Positions 48,002-58,049 are shown, counted from the first letter of the stretch. The stretch: DNA of 64,000 nucleotides from Bathymodiolus japonicus methanotrophic gill symbiont (GCF_019721995.1 NZ_BLYC01000001.1:248001-312000), one strand, 5' to 3'. Notes: generated by a model not told the origin, from the letters alone. Translations and numbers: made by a program.

Positions 48002-49551
48002 TTAGGCGGTAACAACGAAATCTTCCCGCAATTTTTGCATAACACAAATCACTTTACTGGCATCATGCATATAAGTGTTAAAAGTTTGCACAACTGAATC
48101 ATGAAGATCTTCAAAAGTTTTAAAATACTTCATATGAGTCGAATCGCGTTTCGTATTTTTCCATAATTTCTCAATCGGATTAAAATCCGGCGAGAACGCA
48201 GGGAGACGTTCTACTGTCAAACGATCTACATTAGCTAACTTAAATTCCTTAATAACACCGCTTCCATGATACGGGGCACCATCTTCAATTAGAATAATCT
48301 TGCCTTTATAATAAGCCAGCAATTGTGTTAAAAACTCAACATAGCTTTCACCATTAAAACGCCCAGATGTTTCAGCGTGTTGTAATATCATTGGCTTATA
48401 ACTCTCGATTAAGACGTTGTCGGCAATAGAATATATCGCTTCCATAAAAAGCTTCTGTGTTGGATATTTCTCATTTTTTAAGCTTTTAAGAATAGCTAAA
48501 AATTCTTGAGGCAGCCCAGCTTCTTTTAAAAGTCTAAGTGACTTTGGTTTTATCTCATAAGCCAATGATTCTCGGTATTGAAAACTCCCTCCTTCGAGTT
48601 CGATCGTACCAAACATTTTCAACCCTTTTCGAATCCCTGATGTTTTCACTGTGGGTTGCTCTCCTATTGGAGCCCAGGTTCGTGCCAATGAACCCCACAT
48701 AGCAAATGACACCTCATCACCGAATAAAACGACACTCTTTTCTTCTACCGCCTTTTCCATAATGGCAGGCAATGTTTCTTCCAGCCACGTTTTTCTTTCA
48801 AGCTCGTACTTTTCTTCCGCTGTCAGCCCCGGACGGGCTGATAGTCTCCAGAAGGCGCAGGGAAATTTGCCAATCCGAAGTGCGCGATAGCGCGCGAGGG
48901 AGGCTAAAATTTTATCCCGAATAGCCGTAGAGCCATTTGTGGTAGCCATGACTGAGCTGCTTTGTGCTCAGTCTGTGGCGGACGCAGGGCGGCTGGAGCA
49001 TCTCCTATTCGCTGCGTAGGTGAACGAATTACGGCGACAGGAGTCCCGGAATTTCGTGAGGTAGCATGGCGCGCCTGTTCTTGGCGATCAGTCACAAAAC
49101 GAGCTTTTTGATAACTGAAGCCCAGTTTTTTCATTAGGCTTGATAAATAGTTCAAGTTATAACGAACTTCAAATTTTAACCAAATAAGCTCGGCAATCAT
49201 CGCAGTATTCCATATTCCACAATGAAATCCATTGTCTTCTGGGCCTTTCTTTATCAACTCAACCAATTTATTTTTCTGGTCTTTAGTTAACTTTGACTTC
49301 CGACCACGTCCTTGATAGTGTTGCCCTATTAACCAACCGACACCTTTATGCATGAATGTTTTCAGCCAATTTATAATGGTTTTTTCACAGACTCCCATTA
49401 GGCGTGCTATTTCTTTGATTCTCATGCATTCACTGAACCAGAGTAGAGCTTGAGTTAATCGATATAAACAAATATTACTTAGCTTGAGAGCTGTCGCCAT
49501 ATTTTTTTTTAGTCGGTCTACAATTGACTTTGAAAAAGTGAGGGATACCAT
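48002..49551 (-). pseudogene. IS630-family transposase interrupted by a 260-type repeat
   Basis: N-terminal HTH part (49551 down to 49078) and C-terminal DDE part (48817 to 48002) flank the repeat. Excision rejoins GAT CGC CAA GAA to GAA GAA AAG exactly as in copy 1. The C-terminal part also reads in frame from an ATG inside the repeat (48949). Confidence 0.88.
48818..49077 (+). repeat. 260-type modular repeat
   Basis: Full 260-bp copy inside the IS630 transposase between two GAA codons, with no target duplication; the cleanest case because copy 1 of the IS gives the empty site. Confidence 0.95.
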
Positions 49552-49640
49552 TTTTGACTGTTTCCGTTAGTGTTGGGACGAAAATTATAAGCCAGTTTCC
49601 CCTCTGTCGTTTTTGTTTGTTCGGAAATTAATTTTCTGAA

Positions 49641-50578
49641 ACTCGATGTTCAAGTTTTTCCATCCCATTGCCATCAAACTCTTACCTTCACCCAGCAGAA
49701 CAATACTTTAATGATGGTGTTGGCTCTAAGCGCCCTAAATCTCTGCCAATCATATGTTTTCCTGATGGCATCAGTTGAAACACATCCTTTATTAATTCAC
49801 CTAACTCTTTCAGCTTATCACCAGGATCTGGAAACTCTAGCAATGACGTGATGAACTCAAGCAGTACATCCATTTGAGACTTGCGCTGTAAGCTTCCTAC
49901 GGTATACGCAGGTAGTTTGCTTTCAATGCGGGCTATTTGCTCTGGGTGAAGGAGAAGGCAATGGTCAAACAAAAGACTCAGAACCAGGCCACGGCTTGAT
50001 CCCTCTTCATCTAATTGTTTGGCCTCACGCCCCCATCCTTCATAAAGCTTCCAGTCCTCAAAGAAAACCTCAATCAGCCATCTCAACGTATAGGCTTGAA
50101 TAATATCTTGTGTGCGCCAAGTCAGGTCTGTCGCCACTAAATAGCGATAGTCGTTTTCACCGTCATATTTTAAGGCAATGACAAAGCGTTTTTTACTGTG
50201 AGAACTCACCTTTAATCGTGCACTGCTGACAGTCACTTTAATCTCTTTGCCGCCACGTACACGTATTATCTGATCAATGCCTTTGTTAATCGAATTAAAG
50301 TAGCTCTCGACTGACCTTATTCTACCTCTATATTCAATATTTTGGTTTTTACGTAATTGGCTAATCACCTGCGAGCCTCCAGATTCTTTAGCGGCTTCGT
50401 CCATAAAGGCTTTTCACCATACAGCGCATCAGCCAGTACGCCTTTAATTTTAATCAGGCTATGCGCAACTTTAAACTCTTTTAATAAGCCTAATGCAATC
50501 TCTGTTTTGGTCGGGTAGGCACTGTCACGTTCAGGCTTAATAGGCCGGTCTTTTTTTGCTATACCGCTCTTTTTCAAC
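49641..50578 (-). pseudogene. IS4-family (ISb) transposase, N-terminally truncated copy
   Basis: From the element end ACTCGATGTTCAAG to the codons after DKEDKR (LKKSGIAKKDRP...). The YREK region and C-terminus are intact, but the N-terminal half is absent: a 280-type repeat starts at 50579 and unrelated sequence follows. One C-T style change (GLVLSLLF for GLILSLLF) relative to other copies. Confidence 0.87.
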
Positions 50579-50859
50579 CGCTGAAAATCCTGGAAACGGA
50601 GCTTTAGCGAAGTGAAGATTTTTAGTCCCTGATAGGCGACAGGGCAATTTGCTGATTCGACGTGTGCTAGCAGCACGCGAGAGGAGCAAGAATTGCATTC
50701 CGAATAGCCGTCCAGCCAGTGAGGTAGTAATGACGAAGCGGCTTTTGTGCGTAGTCGTTGCGGACGCAGGGCGTTCAGGGCATCTCCCATCCGCTGCGTA
50801 GGTGAACTAATTATGGCGACAGGAGTCCCGGAATTTCGTGAGGTAGCATGGCGCGCCTG
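50579..50859 (+). repeat. 280-type modular repeat at the same ISb site as the 56388 repeat
   Basis: 281 bp. Its head (CGCTGAAAATCCTGG...GTGAAGATTTTTAG) matches the head of the 295-type copy at 10659 rather than other 280 types. It abuts ISb at exactly the position where another ISb copy carries a 295-type repeat. Confidence 0.9.
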
Positions 50860-51033
50860 GCTGTAGCGGTTAAGGTGATTAAGTTGATTGATCGGGTTAA
50901 TCAGAATGCTTTGGTTGCTTAAGGAACGTACAGGAATAACTTCGATAACTTGTTTCTACGCCTTGAATACGAGCATAAATCCTGCGCCAGCGTAGCGGTG
51001 TGCCTAACTTATTTCGTGCGCGTTCCTGAAAAA
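50860..51033 (+). other. Short region with a possible gene tail
   Basis: Begins with the open frame AVAVKVIKLIDRVNQNALVA followed by TAA. The rest shows no gene and ends in the 3' side of the CcsA-like gene. Confidence 0.3.
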
Positions 51034-51831
51034 TCAAACCTTATTTAAAATCAGTTCTAACACCAGCTTGCTGCCAAAGTAAGCTAATAATAGACAGACA
51101 AATCCATATAAAGTCCAGCGTACTGCTGTCATACCGCGCCAGCCATAACGTTTTCTACCTATTAATAAACTGCTAAAAATCAGCCAGGCAATAATGGATA
51201 AAAATGTTTTATGCGCTAGGTGCTGGGCAAATAAATCTTCTATAAAGATAAAGCCACTGAGCAAGGAGATACTTAAAAATAATAAGCCGGTACTGATCAT
51301 TTGAAATAACAGCGACTCCATCGCCTGCAAGGGAGGAAATGACAGCATCAGACGCCCCGGGTTATGACTTTTAAGTTGCTTGTTCTGTAAGGCCAATAAT
51401 AATGACTGAAAAGCTGCAATGGTCAGTAAGCTAAAAGCAATAATGGAGCTGAGGATATGCATTTTCATGGCTAATGAATACTGTTGCCCCATTTGCACTG
51501 AGCTTGGGAAAGCATAGTCTAGTGCTAGCAAGATGGCTGCGATGGGAAACAGCGCAATGCCCAGTTTTTCCACTGGCCTGGAAAAAGAAGCGAACAGGAG
51601 TATAAAAGCAATAATTAGTGAAATAAGTGAGGCGGTATGAAAAAAGCTAAAGTCCAGCCCTTGCTTAGACCAGGTTGTTAATGAAATAGAAAACAGGTGG
51701 AAAAATGAAGCCAGCCAGGCAAGAGTGAGTGCCAGTTTTTTTAAGCGGTTTTCATTAATTTCCCGGATTAGCAGGATGATGCTGGCAAAATATAAACAAA
51801 ATGCTATGCCTACGAGTACAAATAAGTTCAT
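51034..51831 (-). CDS. Cytochrome c assembly (CcsA/YpjD-like) inner-membrane protein
   Basis: 265 aa with about eight membrane helices. Pattern as in YpjD/CcsA-like proteins: SLAMKMHILSSIIAFSLLTI, PPLQAMESLLFQM, AHKTFLSIIAWLIFSSLLIG and RYGWRGMTAVRWTLYGF with conserved histidines. Possibly a haem-handling or cytochrome-related protein; the role of this subgroup is not settled. 24 bp from dtd. Confidence 0.85.
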   Translation of the reverse strand: MNLFVLVGIAFCLYFASIILLIREINENRLKKLALTLAWLASFFHLFSISLTTWSKQGLDFSFFHTASLISLIIAFILLFASFSRPVEKLGIALFPIAAILLALDYAFPSSVQMGQQYSLAMKMHILSSIIAFSLLTIAAFQSLLLALQNKQLKSHNPGRLMLSFPPLQAMESLLFQMISTGLLFLSISLLSGFIFIEDLFAQHLAHKTFLSIIAWLIFSSLLIGRKRYGWRGMTAVRWTLYGFVCLLLAYFGSKLVLELILNKV

Positions 51832-51855
51832 GGGTTTTAAATATAGGGCAAGATT

Positions 51856-52293
51856 TTAAACTTTAAGTGTAAAAGTCACGGGGCCATCATTCGTCAGTGA
51901 TACTTGCATATCAGCACCAAATTGTCCGGTCTGAATTTCGGCATAATGCTGCCGGGCATAACTGACTAGATAATTAAATAACTGCTCGCCTTTTTCAGGT
52001 GAAGCAGCAGGAGTAAAGCTAGGTCGGTTGCCAGAATTTGTATCAGCCGCCAGGGTAAATTGCGGCACGAGCAGCAAACCACCCTGAATTGCTTGTAAAT
52101 TCAGGTTCATACGGTTTTGCTCGTCGGGGAAAATGCGGTAATTGATAATACGCTCAAATAAGCGCTGCACCGAACTTTCTTCATCGTCTCTTTCTATCGC
52201 AACCAAGACCAGAATGCCGCGATTGATTCTAGCTACTTTCTGCCCTGCGATCGATACTTCTGCCTGTGTCACACGTTGAATAATTGTAATCAT
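51856..52293 (-). CDS. dtd: D-aminoacyl-tRNA deacylase
   Basis: 145 aa proofreading enzyme that removes D-amino acids from tRNA. The two Dtd motifs are visible: LVPQFTLAADTNSGNRPSF and NDGPVTFTL. Normal length; start MITIIQRVTQAEV typical. Confidence 0.94.
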   Translation of the reverse strand: MITIIQRVTQAEVSIAGQKVARINRGILVLVAIERDDEESSVQRLFERIINYRIFPDEQNRMNLNLQAIQGGLLLVPQFTLAADTNSGNRPSFTPAASPEKGEQLFNYLVSYARQHYAEIQTGQFGADMQVSLTNDGPVTFTLKV

Positions 52294-52308
52294 CTTACTG
52301 TGGATCTG

Positions 52309-52365
52309 GTAGGGCGTGGCTTTAGCCTGCCAACTTTAATAGGCGGACTAAAGGCACGCCTTACC
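52309..52365. repeat. Palindromic repeat between dtd and the ZIP gene
   Basis: GTAGGGCGTGGCTTTAGCC facing GGCGGACTAAAGGCACGCC and TTACC; a different but similarly built hairpin to the GCGGACT repeats. Confidence 0.65.
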
Positions 52366-52371
52366 TGGTAT

Positions 52372-53307
52372 TCAACCTAGCAGGCTTTCTAAAGCCAGCA
52401 TAATAATAAAGCCCATCATCAGGGCAAAGGTCGCATAACGGGAGCGTCCATTGGAGTGAGTTTCCGGGATAATCTCTTCAGAAATAACAAATAACATGGC
52501 ACCTGCAGCAAAACCCATGGCAAAAGGCAATAGTGGAGAAAAGACCGAGACCATGGTAATACCTAATAGCCCACCTACCGGTTCGACTAAACCTGTTAAT
52601 GTTGCAATGCCTACGGCTGTCCATTTGTTATAGCCTAGAGCAACCAGGGGCAGGGCAACTGCCATTCCTTCAGGAATATTTTGTAATGCAATGGCGATTG
52701 CCAGAACTATACCATTATGCAAGTCCCCGGTACCGAAGCTAACGCCTACAGACATACCTTCGGGAAAGTTATGAATGGTAATGGCAAATATAAACAGCCA
52801 GATTTTTTGTAAGGAGTCTGTGTGCACATTCAGGTCGTTTTTAAAATGAATATGCGGTAATTTATTATCTGCCAGATGCAGAAAAAATGCACCGAATAAC
52901 ATCCCCGCGGCGACCACCCAAAGACCTTTATCTAGCCATAATTGATTACCATACTCTATGCCTGGCACTATTAAAGAGAAAGACGTTGCTGCAAGCATGA
53001 CTCCCGCCGCACCACCGAGCAGGCCGTTATAGACATTATTGGAAACCTGTTTAAAAAAAACGGCAGGCAAAGCGCCTAAACCGGTAGCTAGGCCAGCTAA
53101 AATACTAGCAAAAAAGCCTATCATGGCAACTTTGCCAAACAGCAGATATAAACTGCCAAAGACAATGATTTGTAAGGTTATAAAAAGTGCAGCCAAAGTA
53201 AGCCAGCGCTGATTTCGAGGAAGTGCCTGTAATTTTTGATAATACGAATATGAGTTGAGTTGTGACTGGCAGTTAGCAAAAATATTTGTAAAATCTAAGT
53301 CGCTCAT
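52372..53307 (-). CDS. ZIP-family metal transporter
   Basis: 311 aa inner-membrane transporter with about eight helices. ZIP metal-site motifs HNFPEGMSVGVSFG (helix 4) and QNIPEGMAVALPL (helix 5), plus FAAGAMLFVISEEIIPETH. Likely moves zinc or iron inward; substrate not decided by sequence. The 219 bp upstream hold no gene. Confidence 0.92.
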   Translation of the reverse strand: MSDLDFTNIFANCQSQLNSYSYYQKLQALPRNQRWLTLAALFITLQIIVFGSLYLLFGKVAMIGFFASILAGLATGLGALPAVFFKQVSNNVYNGLLGGAAGVMLAATSFSLIVPGIEYGNQLWLDKGLWVVAAGMLFGAFFLHLADNKLPHIHFKNDLNVHTDSLQKIWLFIFAITIHNFPEGMSVGVSFGTGDLHNGIVLAIAIALQNIPEGMAVALPLVALGYNKWTAVGIATLTGLVEPVGGLLGITMVSVFSPLLPFAMGFAAGAMLFVISEEIIPETHSNGRSRYATFALMMGFIIMLALESLLG

Positions 53308-53526
53308 TATTTCCTCTGGATAATGTAATGTGATTGAATATTATTTATTAAAGTATAACATTAACAATGCTTTTAAAATCTATTAAACATGCCTGATCTT
53401 CGGGAATTTACTTTAACTCTTGTACACTGGAAAATGAACTATACAAGTAAAAACAGGACTTTAAAGCTTGTGCAGCACCTATTTGTCTTTGGGAACTGGT
53501 GTTGTTTTAAAGTGACTGGTTTAACA

Positions 53527-54345
53527 TTGAAAATTAATTTATTTTCCGTTCGTTCCAAAATAGGAGCGGTGCTATTGCTATTGTTATTGTTATGTACCGA
53601 TTTTGTTATGCAACTGATATCTATAAATGGGCGGATGAACAGTGCCAGTTGCATTATTCTGATATAAAGCACACGGGTGCTACAGCATTGACACTGCAGC
53701 AGGATTATAGTTTTTATACAGTGCAAAAAGTCTATGATGGCGATACAGTATTATTAAGTGATGGCCGTAAAATACGTTTATTGGGTATTAATACGCCTGA
53801 AATAGAACATTCCGGCAAGACTGCACAGGCAGGTGGGCAAGAAGCAAAGCAGTGGTTAAAGCAGTGATTATTGAACACTCGGGGCAGGCTGGAATTTGAT
53901 CAGCAAAAGCGCGATAAATATCAGCGTTATTTAGCCCATTTATTTACCGAACAAGGGGAGCATATCAATCTGCAACTAGTTCGGCGAGGCTATGCCAGTA
54001 TTAGCATCTACCCGCCCAATTTAATCTACTTGACTGAACTACTAAAGGCTGAGCAGGCGGCAGCAGCAGAACGTCTGGGCATCTGGAGCTATGCTGAATA
54101 TGCTGTAAAGCATGGGAGTGATCTTAATAAAAAAAACAGGCAAGGCTGGCAACGGATAGTCGGACGAGTTTTGCGCATTAAACGCACGATGAAAAGTAGC
54201 TATTTAAAAATAAGCGATAATTTTGCTATACGTATCAAACAAGCACACCTGTAATACTTTAATGCATTGGATTCACTAAAGGGTAAACAGATTGAGGCCA
54301 GAGGCTGGGTTAAACAACATAAAAACGGGTATTCTATGTTAGTAA
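53527..54345 (+). pseudogene. Secreted thermonuclease (DUF4124 plus SNase domain), multiply broken
   Basis: A signal-peptide-like start (GAVLLLLLLLCTDFVMQ) is in one frame and the rest, DIYKWADEQCQLHYSD (DUF4124-like) then VQKVYDGDTVLLSDGRKIRL and NTPEIEHSGKTAQAGGQEAK (SNase), is in another, so a frameshift lies near 53615. In-frame TGA at 53865 and TAA at 54252 follow, and the 3' end is cut by a MITE at 54346. The catalytic D-x-D and the later E/R region are still readable. Dead. Confidence 0.8.
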
Positions 54346-54549
54346 CTGAAGTTTCCCAATAATTATTTATGGTAAAATTGAAACTATGCTACAACTATAT
54401 GAAAAAAATAGTCTTTTCATTCGTTTCAAATGCTATTGCCTAAGGGGAATTAAGTAGGGGTTTGCTATAAACATGGCAAAACCACCTAAAATAAACCTCG
54501 ATACACCAGCATTGTGTATTTCAGCTACTCAATAATTGGGAAACTTCAG
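54346..54549 (-). mobile_element. MITE type 1, copy c
   Basis: 204 bp with the usual CTGAAGTTTCCC ends, truncating the nuclease pseudogene. No clean target duplication is seen, and the sequence to the right (54550-54754) does not continue the nuclease. Confidence 0.87.
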
Positions 54550-54754
54550 TTGCTAATTAACTCGGCTTTAAGTGCTAATTTATTGTAAAATTAGCCGTTT
54601 TCCGTAATCTCACATTCACCCTCTTTATAGCGCAGTAAGATATAGAATCCTAGAAACCGAAGTCGACCGCTAAAAACACTGTAAGTATCTGAATATTACA
54701 CTAATGATCGTAAAAACTTGTCACCTATTAGGTGGGTATCCCTCGCTTCACCTT

Positions 54755-55034
54755 CGCTGAAAATCATGGAAACGGAGCTTAGCGAAGTGGTGATTTTTAG
54801 TCCCTGATAGGCGACAGGGCAATTCGCTGATTCGACGTGTTCTAGCAGCACGCGAGAGGAGCAAGAATTGCATTCCGAATAGCCGTCCAGCCAGTGAGGT
54901 AGTAATGACGAAGCGGCTTTTGTGCGTAGTCGTTGCGGACGCAGGGCGTTCAGGGCATCTCCCATCCGCTGCGTAGGTGAACGAATTATGGCGACAGGAG
55001 TCCCGGAATTTCGTGAGGTAGCATGGCGCGCCTG
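54755..55034 (+). repeat. 280-type modular repeat upstream of nrdR
   Basis: Full 280-bp copy. The flanks CACCTATTAGGTGGGTAT... and TTTGTGAATAAATCTGCGCA resemble one continuous stretch at 24445-24510, a probable empty-site relative. It lies 136 bp before the nrdR start and could alter its promoter. Confidence 0.9.
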
Positions 55035-55493
55035 TTTGTGAATAAATCTGCGCATGAAATCCTGCGTTACTGCTCTTGCCAAGGGCTACGGCTATTGCCT
55101 GAGATCTGTACCTTGTTTTTTATGCGCAGATTTTCCACAAACTCTGTGTTCAACTGCGGTTTCTAGGATTATGCGTTGTCCATTCTGTACGGCTCAGGAT
55201 ACTCGGGTTATTGACTCCCGATTAGCGAATGAAGGCGATCAGGTGCGTCGTCGACGTGAGTGTGTGGTGTGTAAAGAGCGCTTTACATCCTATGAGGTTA
55301 CTGAATTTAATCTGCCCCGAATAGTAAAGCGCGATGGCTTGCGCGAGCCTTTCGATGAAAACAAGCTACGTGCAGGAATTTTACGCGCACTGGAAAAACG
55401 CCCGGTTAGCAGTGATCAGATAGAAGCTGAAGAAGTACCTAAACAAAGCAGCCTATAACCTACCTGAAGGTAGCACCACTCGAATATTTCCAT

Positions 55494-55541
55494 CGCTGAA
55501 AATCATGGAAACGGAGCTTAGCGAAGTGGTGATTTTCAGCG
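55494..55541. repeat. Solo 48-bp head hairpin
   Basis: CGCTGAAAATCA...TGATTTTCAGCG: the head module of the 280/295 repeats alone, closed by perfect 12-bp inverted ends. The surrounding 55436-55600 stretch is not assigned to any gene. Confidence 0.85.
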
Positions 55542-55575
55542 GGGGAAAGTTTATGCGGCCGGGGGGATTTACGCG

Positions 55576-55793
55576 TTGAATCTCAGAAGTGGGTTGCTCA
55601 TATTTCTTTGTCTGGTGACAAACGGAACTCAGAGACATCAAGAAATACCTGTGTTACGAGATCATATTGAAAAGCAAAACAAGGGAAATAACAGCTCTCA
55701 GAAACATCTCTATGTCTACGATAAAACCGTCACCGACTTTGCCTGGTGGGATCGGCAGAAACGACATGCTAATTACATGATCTCAATGCTAAA
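55576..55793 (+). pseudogene. IS4-family (ISc) transposase, 5' fragment of copy 3
   Basis: Reads LRSGLLIFLCLVTNGTQRHQ to HANYMISMLK, matching residues near the start of the other ISc copies, then stops at an ISb terminus. The matching 3' part is at 58254-58615; the middle codons are missing. Exact left boundary of ISc is uncertain. Confidence 0.8.
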
Positions 55794-56387
55794 ACTCGAT
55801 GTTCAAGTTTTTGATATTGAGAAGGTAAAATCAGGTATTCTGAGGTTGTTGTAATTTTATCGGTGTAATCCCATGTTAATGAATGCCCCAGCCACCTTTA
55901 TCCAAAGCTATATTGACGATTTAAATGATGCGCTCAATCAGCTAAAACCCGGAGCCGCTTTGACACGGATTCAAGCCGCTTGGTTGGGCACTTGTTTAAC
56001 GGGCATACTGCTAATGAACTCTGTTTGCTGGGCTAAGTTTGAGCGAGCAAGCCTTGAAGATTGCAAAGTAGCTGCATTATCCTGGGTGTTTCGTAAAGCA
56101 AGTATACCCTGGGACTGGTTGCTACGGGTGAGTGTGGTTTTAATTTTAAAACGTTATGGCATTACTGAAGGTGTGTTGGCCTTTGATGAATCAGACCGAG
56201 CACGATCTAAGTCTACAAAACGTATTTATAAGGTTTACAAGCAGAAACACAAAGGCTCCGGCGGGTATGTTAATGGACAAACGATAGTATTATTGCTGCT
56301 AGTTACCTCATCCATTACAGTGCCTGTCGGTTTTTTCTTTTATATGCCGGATCCAGCCTTAAAGCAGTGGGATAAAGAAGATAAACG

Positions 56388-56682
56388 TCGGGGAGTCGCT
56401 ATTTTTGCGAAAGCTTGTTTTGGGCATCCCAGCCCAAGCAAGCAGCAAAAACTTAACGCGACCACTTATGCCTCCGGCGGCCCCGATTCGTCCTCGTCAC
56501 CTCGTCCCGACCCAACAAGGGGTCGGAACATAGGCTCCAAATGACTTGACGCCGTGTCGGATGGCCTTTTATTTTGTCTCCACCTTCGCTAACGCTCAGA
56601 CTCCGACAAAACAACGGCCCTACGGCTATCGCGGACTAAAAATCTTCACTTCGCTTAGGCTACGTTTCCCTGATTTTCAGCG
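56388..56682 (-). repeat. 295-type modular repeat
   Basis: Reverse-orientation 295-bp copy (terminal G changed to T). Flanks GATAAACG and GTTGAAAAAG join to the uninterrupted ISb sequence seen at 3593-3612. Confidence 0.92.
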
Positions 56683-56920
56683 GTTGAAAAAGAGCGGTAT
56701 AGCAAAAAAAGATCGGCCTATTAAGCCTGAACGTGACAGTGCCTACCCGACCAAAACAGAGATTGCATTAGGCTTATTAAAAGAGTTTAAAGTTGCGCAT
56801 AGCCTGATTAAAATTAAAGGCGTACTGGCTGATGCGCTGTATGGTGAAAAAGCCTTTATGGACGAAGCCGCTAAAGAATCTGGAGGCTCGCAGGTGATTA
56901 GCCAATTACGTAAAAACCAA

Positions 56921-57495
56921 CGCTGAAAATCGCGGGGAGTCGCTATTTTTGCGAAAGCTTGTTTTGGGCATCCCAGTCCAAGCAAGCAGCAAAAACTTAA
57001 CGCGACCACTTATGCCTCCGGCGGCCCCGATTCGTCCTCGTCACCTCGTCCCGACCCAACAAGGGGTCGGAACATAGGCTCCAAATGACTTGACGCCATG
57101 TCGGATGGCCTTTTATTTTGTCTCCACCTTCGCTAACGCTCAGACTCCGACAAAACAACGGCCCTACGGCTATCGCGGACTAAAAATCATCACTTCGCTT
57201 AGGCTACGTTTCCCTGATTTTCAGCGATGGAAACGGAGCTTAGCGAAGTGGTGATTTTTAGTCCCTGATAGGCGACAGGGCAATTCGCTGATTCGACGTG
57301 TTCTAGCAGCACGCGAGAGGAGCAAGAATTGCATTCCGAATAGCCGTCCAGCCAGTGAGGTAGTAATGACGAAGCGGCTTTTGTGCGTAGTCGTTGCGGA
57401 CGCAGGGCGTTCAGGGCATCTCCCATCCGCTGCGTAGGTGAACGAATTATGGCGACAGGAGTCCCGGAATTTCGTGAGGTAGCATGGCGCGCCTG
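56921..57495 (+). repeat. 280-type modular repeat, interrupted by a nested 295-type repeat
   Basis: Bases 56921-56931 (CGCTGAAAATC) plus 57227-57495 add up to exactly 280 bp. Outer flanks AAAAACCAA and AATATTGAAT match the uninterrupted ISb sequence at 3830-3850, so this too is an exact insertion, between CAA and AAT codons. Confidence 0.93.
56932..57226 (-). repeat. 295-type modular repeat nested in a 280-type repeat
   Basis: Full 295-bp copy inserted within the head hairpin of the 280-type copy; CGCTGAAAATC and ATGGAAACGG on either side rejoin perfectly. Confidence 0.95.
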
Positions 57496-58049
57496 AATAT
57501 TGAATATAGAGGTAGAATAAGGTCAGTCGAGAGCTACTTTAATTCGATTAACAAAGGCATTGATCAGATAATACGTGTACGTGGCGGCAAAGAGATTAAA
57601 GTGACTGTCAGCAGTGCACGATTAAAGGTGAGTTCTCACAGTAAAAAACGCTTTGTCATTGCCTTAAAATATGACGGTGAAAACGACTATCGCTATTTAG
57701 TGGCGACAGACCTGACTTGGCGCACACAAGATATTATTCAAGCCTATACGTTGAGATGGCTGATTGAGGTTTTCTTTGAGGACTGGAAGCTTTATGAAGG
57801 ATGGGGGCGTGAGGCCAAACAATTAGATGAAGAGGGATCAAGCCGTGGCCTGATTCTGAGTCTTTTGTTTGACCATTGCCTTCTCCTTCACCCAGAGCAA
57901 ATAGCCCGCATTGAAAGCAAACTACCTGCGTATACCGTAGGAAGCTTACAGCGCAAGTCTCAAATGGATGTACTGCTTGAGTTCATCACGTCATTGCTAG
58001 AGTTTCCAGATCCTAGTGATAAGCTGAAAGAGTTAGGTGAATTAATAAA

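Larger units (their letters stand above)
47959..49640 (-). mobile_element. IS630-family element, copy 2
   Basis: Right end TAGTTTCTCAGATA lies next to ISc; the left end is clipped, where an ISb terminus begins at 49641. It contains the transposase split by a 260-type repeat. Its frame is intact at the place where copy 1 is frameshifted. Confidence 0.82.
55794..58049 (+). pseudogene. IS4-family (ISb) element and transposase, most complete copy, with three nested repeats
   Basis: Left terminus ACTCGATGTTCAAG at 55794; transposase ATG near 55873 (MLMNAPATFIQSYIDDLND...). The first catalytic aspartate region (GVLAFDESDRARSKSTKRIY) is present only in this copy. The gene is cut by a 295-type repeat (56388-56682) and by a 280-type repeat (from 56921) that itself contains a 295-type repeat. 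The last about 30 codons are replaced by a MITE. Inactive. Confidence 0.88.
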
